From positions 116,532 through 180,531 of the forward strand of contig WHVA01000211.1 of assembly GCA_015179125.1 (NCBI GenBank): a stretch of 64,000 nt of DNA, read 5' to 3'. The position numbers were made by a program, and so were the translations under genes. Positions 42,661 through 54,274 of this stretch are shown here, in pieces (position 1 is the first letter of the stretch; every line of letters starts with the position of its first letter). This DNA comes from Gautieria morchelliformis. Its lineage: Eukaryota > Basidiomycota > Agaricomycetes > Gomphales > Gomphaceae. The notes beneath the pieces were generated by a model that ran no database searches, was not told the DNA's origin, and saw only the letters and a list, made by a program, of their open reading frames with translations.

Positions 42661-43320
42661 ATGCCTTAACATATTTTGTCTTAGTGTTTACATGTATTTT
42701 TTGACATCCACGTGTATTCTCTGCAGATTTGTAAATTTATTATTGTCTGTGATACTTCTTGAGGATGGCATGCGTGTGTATTCTCAGCACATTTATGTGG
42801 AAAGAACTGACCAGGAGGATGTGATAGCCTGGATGACACCTACACCTCAGTGCATTGACTGATGGTTACAGGTGACATTACTAATGGTTTGGGATTCACC
42901 TATCATGGAATATCAGTGGCGCCAGCGAGTTGTTCTGAGTCGAAGGCCACTGGTTTCTGGTAAGATAATCACGGACGAATGCGTGGTTCTGGCCCCCCGG
43001 TAGCCGTTGAAAGTCTGACGTCGTGGTTTTTGGCTTACATTCTGGTTGAAATTAAACTACACACAAGTTGCTTTTCCCACTGAATACAAGCCATCAGGCA
43101 AACGTATAAGGCAAAATACCTATGAAACAGATACGGCGTGTGAAAACCAAAGAATGTCACCTATCAAACAGCCCACACCCAGGCAATTTCACGATCCCTG
43201 ATGCGGCTGGAGAAGATGACGACGGCGGCTGTCATCTGAAAATTGCTGTCAAGTTTTCAAAGGTATCATTAAGGTTGTCATCAAATAATTTATGATTTAC
43301 CCCCCACTTCTTCAGCACTC
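42661..43320. other. No gene seen
   Basis: Short open frames only. The stretch precedes the hydantoinase-like exons and may include their upstream introns. Confidence 0.35.
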
Positions 43321-44069
43321 AAAGATAAAGTTTGCAATATTCTCAAGTCGCAAGGAATACCGGCTACATCACAGGTCTGCATGTATGAGGCAGACCTTAG
43401 GTACAGCGGCCAGTCGCTCAATTTACCTATCTCATTCAACATATCGGACCTATCCGCGGCTGGACTCGGTTATCTTCAACACCAATTTACTGCATCTGAT
43501 AAGTTTCAGTTCACGTTCACACTTGATCTCCCTATTGAAATCGTGAACGTACGAGTGAAATGCGAAGAGCTGAACTCTTACTCCGTCATGCCCCAGCTTG
43601 AAAGTGGTACCGGGACTCCCAGTCAGGCTGCGCTCGTGGGTAGTACTCGCATATACCTGGATGGAGAAACCTATGAAAATGTCAAATTATGGAAACGTGA
43701 AGGACTTAAGGCCGGGGATAGTTTGGATGGTCCTTGGTGAGCATTTTTACAGCTCGAACAGGCTACCTTCAAGACTGACTGAAACCAACGATATCAACGC
43801 AGTATTATTACTGAAATGGATTCAAACACTCTAGGTATGATATGTCGTTTCTTCCGTCTACAACTCGGCCGATAACTGTTATCTGTAACCCAGTACACCC
43901 CAACTATCGCGCTGAGGTAGATTGCATTGGAAATATTTTGCTTTGGCCGACGTTAGACGTGGAAAGCGCCAGTCCCTTGATATCCTCTGGAATAGATGAA
44001 CCTCTTGATATAATCACCGTGGATATTGTGGAGTCGGCATTAGCGAGTGCGCGCGTGGAGATGGATGGT
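43321..44069 (+). pseudogene. Hydantoinase A/B (5-oxoprolinase)-type fragment
   Basis: Plus-strand exons read YEADLRYSGQSLNLPISFNI, FTFTLDLPIEIVNVRVKCEE and AGDSLDGP, then after an intron-like gap NPVHPNYRAEVDCIGN and LDIITVDIVESALASARVEM. The first part matches the end of the hydantoinase/oxoprolinase A domain (DLRYxGQ, PVEIVNxRV). The last matches the start of the B domain (DPITxxIVxxAL). In the intact enzyme this ATP-dependent hydrolase opens 5-oxoproline or hydantoin rings. A stop after GDSLDGPW and the absence of everything before and after make this a fragment. A GTATGT donor at 44070 suggests it derives from genomic, intron-containing DNA. Confidence 0.6.
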
Positions 44070-44109
44070 ATGTTTCATGCCCATATTTTTCAAAACATCT
44101 CCTGTGAAT

Positions 44110-45363
44110 AAGTGACACGATATGAATCAGGACTCACCAGGGTCGGGCAGCTATTTGGGTTCTCAAGGACACGTGGCGAGGGCATGCAAATGGAACTAGG
44201 AGTGGTGGTTAGGCATGGCGAGACCGCGGCGATATGATCCACTGTTGAGACCCAAGAGCGCGAGGGGAGAGATTGTGCACGGGGGAGGCAACTTCGCGTG
44301 ACTGTGAGGGTGGGATCGGAGAGATACATGTGTGATACTTCGGGGTACAGGACACAACGGGACAACTCCCGAGACTCGGAGGAACAGACGATCCAATGCA
44401 ACAGGGTGCGAACAGTCAGATGCCAGGCGATGTACTGTTGAGACGGCATATCGGTATATGCGCGATGCTGCCACTGTATCAGGCTATGATGGGTCCACTC
44501 AGCAAGTGAGCATCAGAGGCCTATGGGGTCGTACACACACATTGCAGAAGCGTGCTTATTCCTACCTCAGTGCTATAACCGTAGTGGAAGCCGTCGGCGA
44601 ACCGCTCCAATTCGTGCACAATCTTTTCAAGGTATCCAGCAAAGTCATAACAACCTCTTCCTGCGGACCTTCACAGTGAGTTAGACAGAGCAGGTTTAAA
44701 TCCAAGCCTCCGCCAGAGCTCACATAGGTATGCAGGGGTTTTCTAATTTGCTGTGCCGGATGGACCGGCTTGGGTTAGAAAGAGGGCGATGACGCGTAAA
44801 ACCAATAACTTCTCCCGTAGGACGCGAAGATTACACGGGGCCGTGTCCGGTTACTAATGCTGAGACAATGCCGTATAAACTGCAACCCTTTCTTTAAGAC
44901 ATCACATCCTTACCCTCGGACTTTATCGGAGTGACGACGTTGTCTCATCCCAAGATAGGGGCGCGATCTCCGGCAAGTTTTAGTTGATGAACCTTATCAT
45001 TCAGATGGTCCGCTGAGTCATTCGCCTGTACGGCATTCTTAGATGAGTAATCGACATGGGCCGTGTCGAGATTTTATATAATGATCATGTTCCCGTTAGC
45101 AGTTCGCAATCTTAACGTCTTCATGACCTTTGAAATATATGTGGAATTCCAACGGAGAGGACCCATTCATGTACGTCTTCTTTCAGCCAATGAGGTTTAC
45201 CTGACCTTTTCATACAGCTTCACGTGTTCTTCTTCGTCGAGGGGAGATTCATTACACGTTTACATCTATTCTTCACAGATCCCGATTAACACGGGGTGAT
45301 TGTCCATAACTACAACAAACAATCTCTTTAATCTGGTCACATCCAACTCCTATCTACAATAAC
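44110..45363. other. No gene assigned
   Basis: A 115-codon open frame at 44332-44679 and others have no recognised domain. The 5' end of the Helitron should lie in or before this stretch; I could not place it. Confidence 0.35.
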
Positions 45364-47170
45364 ATGGCTTTCTCTTCTACAATCACATGGGCTATAGGCA
45401 ATATCTCATCACCCAGTTTTGTATGGGGGCAAAACCGTCAAGGACGGATACATGAATGCCCTTATTGTCACTTAGTCCTTTTGACAGGTGAACGAGCAGG
45501 GTTTTGTTGTGGCGATCGAGGAAAACGACTACATGACATTAAGCCACTTCCTCCGTTGCCTGAAGAGTTCAATGTATTCACCCATGACCCCAACATTTCA
45601 TCTTCATCGCGTGTTTTAAACTTGATCTACTCTTTTGCTTCTTTGGAATCTACATCAGACTTCCCTGGACTACATGGACCTCCAGGTTTTTTCTCTGTTC
45701 AAGGTCGACTTTATCACCGCCTACGACCAAAACATCAGAACTCCGCTATACGATGGTTATTATACGATGGCTTTCTAGCCTCTCAAGCCCCTCATCAAAA
45801 TTGGTTTCATTCATTACCATGCGTCTGGACGATTGCAATGCGTGATGCATTGCTACGGGTTAATCCGTTTGTTCATGCATTGCGCCAACTGTCGTCCATT
45901 CAACCATCTATTTATCCTGAAGCATCCATCATCCTCAAAGAATCATCGCCTTCAAATGAGGTGATAGCTTCTAAGACACACGTCATGCTTATACTTACAG
46001 CCGTTTAGATTGCTGCTATTATGTCTTTTCGCAACACTACCCAATCTGATGTCCATTCACGGTCTCTCACAGTTGCCAAGACCGATGGACATAATCAATC
46101 TATCCCCACCATTAGCCGTCTCTGGGAACCATTGGTATATCCCCTGTTTTTCCCACATGGCACTCTAGGCTGGGGTGTAAATGAAGGCTTGGGTGTTTCT
46201 GCATCTGATGCTGACACAGAGAGAGTCTCTACACAGATGTGGTACTACCATGGCACACTCCTTCGTGAACCTCGGTTTCAACTCTTTGGCCGTCTATGCA
46301 ATGAATATATTGTCGATATGTTCACTTGCGACCTAGAATGTAGACTGAACTACATCCGTCACAATCAACAAAAAGCCTCTCAAGATCGGGGTTCATCTAC
46401 TAATAACATCCACTTACCTGCATCTTTTCTTGGTTCAAGAAAATGGGCCTCCGAACAGATTGCAGATGCTCTTGCCCTAGCTGCGACATATGGACCGCCT
46501 ACATTCTTTATCACTATGACATGCAATCCTCAATGGCCTGAAATATCTCAGCAGTTGCATCCCGGGCAAGGATTTGAAGATGCACCTTTAATATTTTGTC
46601 GAGTATTCAAGCGGAAATTGGGTCACTTTCTGTCAACATTATCATCGATGTTTCCAAATGCAGGTCGGCGATTATATTTGATATACTGCATTGAGTTTCA
46701 AAAACGCGGGTTACCCCATTGTCACATTCTCATCAAATTTCAATCCGAGTGCATCACACCTGATGACATCAACAAAGTCATTTCCGCAGAAATTCCCTCT
46801 AATGATGAAGATGCTGCTCTCATTAGAACTCATATGCTTCACCATCATCCTCCTCGCAACTGGCCTGCATCACGTTACTGTCAGTGTGAAAATAATGGAC
46901 TTCGCACTTGCAGGTTCAACTATCCACGCCAACTTCAGGAAAATACAACCTTTGATGATGAAGGCCGGGTATTGTATCGACATCGTATGCCTGGAGATGA
47001 GATGGTGGTTCCTCATTGCCTTCCATTAATCCGGAAATATCAATGCCACATCAACTTTGAAGCTGCAAGTACAGGTCATTTATTTCAATATATTTTTAAA
47101 TACATACACAAAGGTAAGTTCCTAGTGTATTCTTTCAAGCTTTTTCTAAACAGATGTAGGTCCTGATGCT
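45364..47170 (+). pseudogene. Helitron Rep/helicase, N-terminal part only
   Basis: Rep nicks DNA for rolling-circle transposition. The start is ATG 45364. A Cys-rich N-terminus (HECPYCHLVLLTGERAGFCC) is followed by the Helitron-like N domain: YPLFFPHGTLGW (46,138), FFITMTCNPQWPEI (46,505), YCIEFQKRGLPHCHILIKF with the paired His of the Rep motif (46,684), and FQYIFKYIHKG, where the catalytic Tyr region begins (47,086). One in-frame TAG (46006-46008) interrupts an otherwise open 600-codon frame. An intron at 47114-47159 (GTAAGT...GTAG) joins HK to GPDAS, as in other Helitrons. At 47168 the gene is cut off by the family E repeat, so the helicase half is missing. Confidence 0.88.
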
Positions 47171-47219
47171 TCTTTGTACATAGATGACTTGGAATAGAGT
47201 AATTGTGTCTATCATAACA
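47168..47219 (+). repeat. Family E LTR-like repeat, terminal 52 bp
   Basis: GCTTCTTTGTACATAGATGA...ATCATAACA, matching 4219-4270. It truncates the Helitron and abuts the 12-bp minisatellite. Confidence 0.75.
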
Positions 47220-47467
47220 GGCTACCCCACACACTACCATGCTACCCCATACGCTACGCTGTAAGCTACCATGTGCGCTACCCCATACACTACCCTGTCG
47301 GCTACACGGTACACTACCCCCTGAGCTACCCTGTACGCTACCCTATAATGTACCCTGTGGGCTACCTCATGCACTACACTGTATGCCACCAGGTATGCTA
47401 TCATGTGTGCTACCAGACACTACCCTGTGGGCTACCTTGTATGCTACCCCATATGCTACCCTGTATG
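47220..47467 (+). repeat. 12-bp minisatellite, block A
   Basis: Repeats of CTACCCTGTACA and variants (CTACCCCATACG, CTACCATGTGCG). It contains the ordered block CTACCCTATAATGTACCCTG also present in the other two blocks. The unit is a multiple of three, so long meaningless open frames appear on both strands. The last five bases, GTATG, are the left target duplication of the copia element. Confidence 0.9.
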
Positions 47468-48505
47468 TGTAGAAACTCGGTTTGGGCAAGTAGGAAGTTA
47501 TATGCCAGATATGAATGATGGGACTTGCAGGAGATTAGTAAACTATTTAATGTTCTCCTCAGTGATAGTCAACACTGAGTAATATAAAGGAATGCTACCT
47601 ATTTAATGTTCTACATGTTTTTTCAGTTTCATACTATGAAAGTACACTATTAAACTCACCTCCTCAGTGATAGTCAACACTGAGGAGGGGAGGCTGCGCA
47701 TGGGCTTGTTTCACTCGCATATACGAAGTTCCGGCACTTAAGCGCCCTTGAGGCACTGGTGTGCCGTGCTAAGCGCCCATAGAACGTAACACGTTAGTGA
47801 ACAGCCGCAGCTCAAAAAGGAAACTTGTCCACAAGCACTCACAAAGGGTCGGTTGGACAGAACATGAAAAGGAGTAGTAATACAGCCTCGAAAAAATCAA
47901 AGAAAATTGTGAAAGGCATAGAATGAATGTCAGCATAGTTTCAGGTCGAAATCGAAAGAAATAACAACAGAAATGTTAGGTTTGGAGCCTGGTGCACATA
48001 TGTGTTAGCAACTAGGGGCTATGGCAGGGAAGGTTCGGTAGAGTTCTTAGAAAGCTAGAATCAAATACACTCTCTCAGTGAATTTATTGTCACTGATATA
48101 TTAATACAGTACCTAGAATCAAATACACTACATGATTTTCAGTCAACATGCTATGTAAATATGAAAGATACTACTCGCCTCTCTCAGTGAATTTATTGTC
48201 ACTGAGAGAGGAGCACTATCCTGTCTCAGAAGGCATATACGTGCACCCGGCCCTTTAGCGCTCAAGAGCTCGCGCGTCGAAGTCATTTCAAACTCCGCTG
48301 GGTGCAGCCGCCTGTGAAAATAGAAATAACAAAGTGGAATGGAGAGATAGGGAGTGACTGGAAAATTTAGAAAATAAGCAGAGAAGTGGATACATGGTAC
48401 AAGAACAATGTGAGAAACAATTGGAAACACCACACAATAAATTGAACATATTATGCTTGATTTTGGTGCAGGAGCATAAATGCACCCAACAATATGCACC
48501 CAACA
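47468..48505 (-). repeat. 3' LTR of the copia element, interrupted
   Basis: 47468-48002 plus 48497-48505, with a 489-bp LTR and its 5-bp duplication in between. It carries two copies of the stem-loop CTCCTCAGTG...CACTGAGGAG (the first incomplete) around an AATATAAAGG segment. Confidence 0.92.
48003..48491 (-). mobile_element. Nested solo LTR of a second copia family
   Basis: 489 bp, TGTTAGCAAC...TGCACCCAACA, flanked by a perfect ATATG duplication (47998-48002 and 48492-48496). It is related to 62023-62483. It includes a stem-loop with 12-bp arms, CTCTCTCAGTGA...TCACTGAGAGAG, at about 48180-48211, and an incomplete copy of it near 48072. Confidence 0.92.
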
Positions 48506-51500
48506 CGCCCCCTCAAACCTAATATATACTGAGTTTTTCGTTGAGAATTTTGACCCGTGGATTTTGTAACCCTTTTGTGAGGATATCTGCCAACATTTTG
48601 GTCTGTTGGCAAATATTCAATTGTGACTTCTTGATTTTCGATTGTATCTCGAATGAAATACAAACGAATATCGAAATGCTTCGTTCTAGCATGTTGTTGA
48701 TTGCCATAGGCAATCGTAATGGCAGACTGATTGTCTGAAAAGATTTTGACTGGTGAATTCAGTGGTTGGAATATTTCAGAGATGAGATGGTGCATCCATA
48801 GAGCCTCTTTGCTCGCATGAGTTAAGGCAATGAATTCGGCTTCAGTTGATGAGAGGGCTACAATGGATTGCTTCTGGAAACTCCATGATACAGTCCCTCC
48901 ATCAATCTGAAAGACATAAGCCGAATAAGAATGCCTATGCTCTTGCAAAGCCCAATCAGCATCTGCATAACCAACCAGTCCTTCTCGATTCTTTTCAAGT
49001 GTTAACTTGTAGTCTTTCGTAGTCTTCAAATATTTAAAGACTCGTTTGACTGCAGTCCAATGTGTGCCACCTGGATTTTCGAGGAATTGAGATAGTAGTG
49101 ACACTGCAAATGCAATGTCTGGTCAAGTGGCTACTGCTGCCCACATGAGTGATCCGATTGCTTGCCTATATGGCATCTTCGCCATGGCATTCTTTCCTTG
49201 CTCAGTTTGAGGGCATTGGTCTTTTGATAGCTTTAGATTCGGGTCCAGAGGTGTACGACATGGTTTGGTGTCTTCTAGATTGAAGCGCTTGAGGATTTTC
49301 TCAATGTATGCAGGTTGAGAAATCGATATCGTCTTGTTTTCCCAGTCTCTCTCGATTTTAAGATTGAGTAACCAGTGTATCTCGCCCAGATCTTTCATAC
49401 TAAAGACCTGTTTGAGACTATCTTTTACTCCATCGAGAGTCGATTGGTTTTCAGCAGTGATGGTCAGGTCATCAACTGCTGTTGCAATGATCGCATGGCC
49501 TCTGGCATCTCATCTATAAAACACAGCCGCATCAGAAGCTGATTTTGTGAATCCTAGCTTCATAAATTCGCTGCTTAGACATTTATACCATTCCCTTCCA
49601 GATTGCTTTAGCCCATATAGGGCTTTCTTGAGAAGGAGCACCTCGTCTGTATTCTCACTCTCATATCCATACGGCTGCTTCATATAGATAGGTTCGGGAA
49701 GTGTCGCATTGAGATAAGCATAATCTACGTCCATTTGATGTATAGGCCAATCGTTTCTGGCTGCAATTGCGCATATGACCCGTAAGGAGCTGAGTCGTGC
49801 AACAGGAGAGTAGGTTTCATCATAATCAACTCCAAAGCTTTGTGTGAAGCCTTGGGCGACCATCCGTGATTTAGGTGTGATGGGATTTCCTTGAGGATCA
49901 CGTTTCCAGAGGAAACCCATCGGTTACCTACAATATTGGCGTCTGATGGTGGTTTGACTACTTCCCATACATCCTTGTCGATTAGAGCATTATACTCTTT
50001 ATCCATCGACTCCTTCCATATTGGGTCATTTAATGCTTCATCTGCATTCGCTGGTTCAATGAGATTTAGATTATGTACCGCTGCAATATAGTCCTCATCA
50101 GTGGTAGATGTCACGCTGACAGCATAATCATTGGTATTGATGCTGCTGCCTTCAGAGGTTGAATCTTGTTCGAGAACATCTCGAATATCCCCATAATGGT
50201 CCTCATAAGCTAGCGTAGTTACATACTCGCTGGCTTGTTTACTAGATTGAGATCTAGTAATGGGACCACGTGAGGTTGGCTGCACTTGTTGGAGGCGAAT
50301 CCTTTCGCTTCTCCTGGGTAATTGAGTTTCTGGGACTCTCTCAATAACCCTTTGATCAGGTTGCAGCTCTTCAAGCTTTTCCTCTGGAGCGACTTCTATA
50401 ATTCTTTCGACTTCGCCTTCTTCAGTCAAAATAGGCGCTGGCTTAAGCGCTGGTGCCACTGATGGTAGCGGTTTGGCCTGTCTGGGCATAGATAGGGCAG
50501 GCTCTTCGGTGGAAATGATTGGGACTACCTCTGGTTTAGTCCCTTCGATGAATAGAACATTTCTCTCCACCGAGACCTTGTGTGAATCTGGCCAATAAAT
50601 GCAATGGCCATTGCTCTGTCCTGAGAAGCCTAGCCATCTGGCTTTCTTGGTTCGAGGTAACAGTTTGTCTCCCTGTTTTATCTTCACATACACCTCTTCT
50701 CCCCAGGTATGAATATCCCGGAGTTCAGGTTTCACTTGATGAATCATCTCATAGGGAGTTTTGTCTGGTAGAGCTCTTGTATGTGTCCGATTCTTGATAT
50801 AATTGGCATTTTGAATCGCATATCCCCAAAGAGTCTTGGGTAAACTTGATTCAAATATCATGGCACGAGTTCTCTCAACGAGAGTACGATTTAAACCTTC
50901 TGCAACACCATTGGATTCTGGGGTGTCGTGGACCGTTAAACAATGTTTCGTGCCTTGTTTCACCAAATGTTGTTCGAACTCTGAGCTTGTATATTCACCC
51001 CCTCGATCAGAGACAGTGCTTTAATGTGCACATTTCTCTGACGAAGCATCATTGCTTCATAGAGCTTGTACTTCGAGCAGGTTTCTCCCTTGGTTGCCAT
51101 CAAGTAGACTACTGATTATCTTGAGTAGTCGTCAATAAAAGAGACATAATATGCCTTTTTATCGATCGTGAGGTGTCTTGAGGGTCCCCAGACATCGGAA
51201 TAAATCCGGTCACCAAATTTTGATGCTCGGTCTCTGGGTTCCTTTGGAAGAGACTTGCATGTCATCTTTGATTGGATACACGCATCGCAAGTTATCTTGT
51301 CACCTATAGAGCTCTTGTCAATGCCTAGAGTCATGTTATGATCGAGCAAATATGTTAGAGTCTGGTGAGATATATGCCCCATCTTTTTATGAATTTCCAT
51401 GGCTGATAAGCACTGATAGGCTTCATTTACAGGTCGTTGGAGATCTAGTCTGTATAGTCCATTCAATTTCGGCGCTTTCATCAGCAGCTTCCCAGTAGAA

Positions 51501-52758
51501 TTCGATATACGACATTCTTGGTTGGCAATCTTCGTCTGGTAGCCTGCATCATCGCACCGGCCGATAGAGACAAGGGTGAAGGCGATTTTGGGTGCATATA
51601 ACGTGTCCTTCAATGTTATTTCAACTGTCTCATCACTAGCCTTACTGGATAATACGAGCAAGCCTTGACCAAAGGCATCAAAAGTACCTTTGTCTGCTGC
51701 TCGAATTGTCCTTCGCTGTGAAAAGGGGCAGTAGTTCCTCAGCAAACTCTTGTGAGGTGTCATGTGAGAACTGGCACCCGTATCCAGGATCACAATAGCT
51801 TCAGATGAGCCTTTGCCTAATGCCAAACACTCGAAGTTGGTAAATGCAATAGGACTCTCATCCTTCTCTTCAGAGGAGGTTTCTTCAGCTACATTCGCTT
51901 TTGCCTTCCCTTTCTTTTTCTTCGACTTGGCCTTCTTCTTCTGTCTCAGTCCCTGGCCTTCTTTTCCACCTCCTTTAGCCCAACAGTTTTCAATAGAGTG
52001 TCCGGGCTTTTTACAGTTTGCGCAAGTTATCTGCGCCTTCTTGGCCTTGGTAGATGTGCCCACAAATACTTGTTCCTCCTGAGAAATAGACAAAGTCTTT
52101 CGCCTATCATATTGAGCCTTCAGTACCCTGATAATATCATCAGGAACTAATGGCTTCCCGCATTCTTCAAGAGAGGTAATAACGGCATTCATCACCAACT
52201 CGTAGGAGGGTGGTAATGAGGCAAGTATGATGTCCATGAACTCGGATTCTGATATCTTGGCTCCCATGTCATTGAGACGAGCATATAAATCTTGGGCCTT
52301 ATCCAAGTGTTCTCTCAAGTCTCAATCTTCGGCGCATTTAATGTTTCGAAGCTGTCTTTGGAGATTCGTGAGGACCATCTTGGGCTTCTTGGTCATTTCA
52401 ACAACCAACATATCCCAGACTTCTTTCGCTGTCTTGTTCTTCTGAAGCATCAGAGCCAATGACTCTGACACAGAGAGCATAACCTGAGTCTTCACCTGGC
52501 CTTCTCTAGCCAGGTATTGTTAGAGCCTTTCCTCAGCTTTTTCCACTTGTGCCTCCTCCACATCAGTGAGAGTATGGCCAATAGGGAATGTTGGAGGATC
52601 AGGGGGCTTAACAGCAACTTCCTCTATATGTCTCAATAGATTCTTTGACTCGAAATAGCTTTGGAGGGTTGCACGCCATAATGGCCAATTACTGCCATCT
52701 GTGGCAAGCTTCTCCACTCCTAGCACCTTTGTAGATTGTTCTCCGGGGCCCATAACAG
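48506..52758 (-). pseudogene. Ty1/copia Gag-Pol polyprotein, several stops and frameshifts
   Basis: The frame starts at MGPGEQSTKVLGVEKLATDG, five bases after the 5' LTR. Domains: Gag; zinc knuckle CANCKKPGHSIENC (about 52,000); protease DTGASSHM (about 51,770); integrase with HKKMGHISHQ and CDACIQSKM (51,390-51,260) and DSGVSWTVK-region homology in another frame; reverse transcriptase with HQMDVDYAYLNATL (about 49,730), YGLKQSGREW (about 49,610) and TAVDDLTI (about 49,470); and RNase H with ALSSTEAEFIAL (about 48,850) and ADILTKGL. In-frame stops lie near 52,518, 52,320, 51,115, 49,508 and 49,121. The frame shifts between 51,115 and 50,966, near 49,900 and near 48,590. Gag to integrase share one frame, as in a single polyprotein. 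Confidence 0.92.
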
Positions 52759-53302
52759 TGTAGAAACTCGGTTTGGGCAAGTAGGAAGTTATATGCCAGA
52801 TATGAATGATGGGACTTGCAGGAGATTAGTAAACTATTTAATGTTCTCCTCAGTGATAGTCAACACTGAGTAATATAAAGGAATGCTACCTATTTAATGT
52901 TCTACATGTTTTTTCAGTTTCATACTATGAAAGTACACTATTAAACTCACCTCCTCAGTGATAGTCAACACTGAGGAGGGGAGGCTGCGCATGGGCTTGT
53001 TCCACTCGCATATACGAAGTTCCGGCACTTAAGCGCCCTTGAGGCACTGGTGTGCCGTGCTAAGCGCCCATAGAATGTAACACGTTAGTGAACAGCTGCA
53101 ACTCAAAAAGGAAACTTGTCCACAAGCACTCACAAAGGGTCGGTTGGACAGAACATGAAAAGGAGTAGTAATACAGCCTCGAAAAAATCAAAGAAAATTG
53201 TGAAAGGCATAGAATGAATGTCAGCATAGTTTCAGGTCGAAATCGAAAGAAATAACAACAGAAATGTTAGGTTTGGAGCCTGGTGCACATATGCACCCAA
53301 CA
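52759..53302 (-). repeat. 5' LTR of the copia element
   Basis: 544 bp; on the plus strand TGTAGAAACTCGG...GCACCCAACA. Long form with two stem-loop copies. Followed by the right target duplication GTATG (53303-53307). Confidence 0.94.
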
Positions 53303-53575
53303 GTATGCTACTCTGTACGCTACCCTGTACGCTACCCTATGCGCTACCCTGTACACTACCATGTGCACTACCCCATACACTACCCTGTGTGCCACCCTGT
53401 GCACTAGCCTTTACGCTACCCCCTGTGTGGTACGCTATCCTGTGAGCTGCCCTGTACGCTACCCTATAATGTACCCTGTGGGCTACCCCATACACTACCA
53501 TGCTACCCCATATGCTACCCTGTATGCTACCATGTGCGCTACCCCATACACTACCCTGTCAGCTATAATAAGATG
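53303..53575 (+). repeat. 12-bp minisatellite, block B
   Basis: Continuation of block A beyond the copia insertion: CTACCCTGTACG units with the same internal CTACCCTATAATGTACCCTG marker near 53459. Confidence 0.9.
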
Positions 53576-54274
53576 TTTGGATATAGATGTTTGGGTTCAG
53601 TAGAAATATAATTCAAGTTTCAAGTGAAACCAAATCGAGCTATGTTCAAGAGTCGAGTGACTGAGAGTGTATGAGAAGTATATGCTTGTTCATAGAGTCG
53701 TCGCAGATGTAACTGCGCTTCGAGATGTGAGAATCTTTTGGAAAATAGTGAGTACGATTGACTGGTGTTCTAGTATACATGTGACAGCTATTTAACCCCT
53801 GTGTGTGGTGTGCTAGGTCGAAAGGGATGTTACTGGCGCCGGTAGGTGAATGTGCAAGACATGTGCTACGGGGATTGGAGTGCCGGTTGTTGTTACGCAT
53901 GTGTATTCTACCTATCGAATGGGAATGGAGACATGGGAATGGAATATCAGAAATGTGTGATGTGTGAGGGAGGATAAATGGGAAAAGGAAAGGTCCATGC
54001 GTAGTGGCTCAGCCACCGTGCCACTGCGTGGATCACTCGTTCTCGGGCTGCTCTCGGGCTCAGGGATGGATCCGCGGGCATCGATATCTGATGGCGTGAC
54101 ATGGGCTATGTGGACGTGCATGTGTGGGATTGGGTAGACGTGTGTGGACTGGTGGATTATCAGGTAAGGATCGTAAGAGTGTGCGCGCGGCGCTAACGGG
54201 AGGACGGTGGATTGTTGTGAAGATGCAGACGAAAAGGAGGGGGGATTGTGTGAATATGTGATATTTGTGACAAG
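53576..54274. other. No gene seen
   Basis: No recognisable coding sequence or repeat between two minisatellite blocks. Confidence 0.4.

Larger units (their letters stand above)
47468..53302 (-). mobile_element. Ty1/copia retrotransposon, structurally complete but coding-defective
   Basis: Target duplication GTATG at 47463-47467 and 53303-53307. The 5' LTR is 52759-53302 (544 bp); the 3' LTR is 47468-48505, itself split by a nested LTR. Removing that insertion leaves 544 bp that differ from the 5' LTR at four places in my comparison, all transitions. The order gag-protease-integrase-reverse transcriptase-RNase H is the Ty1/copia order. A G-rich tract (GAGGGGGCG on the minus strand, 48506-48514) precedes the 3' LTR. 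Confidence 0.95.

Noticed and set aside
47468..53302. Repeat-induced point mutation as the cause of copia decay
   Set aside because: A few stops fit C-to-T changes, but LTRs differ at only four sites and frameshifts are as common; no CpA-type bias can be shown without counting across copies.
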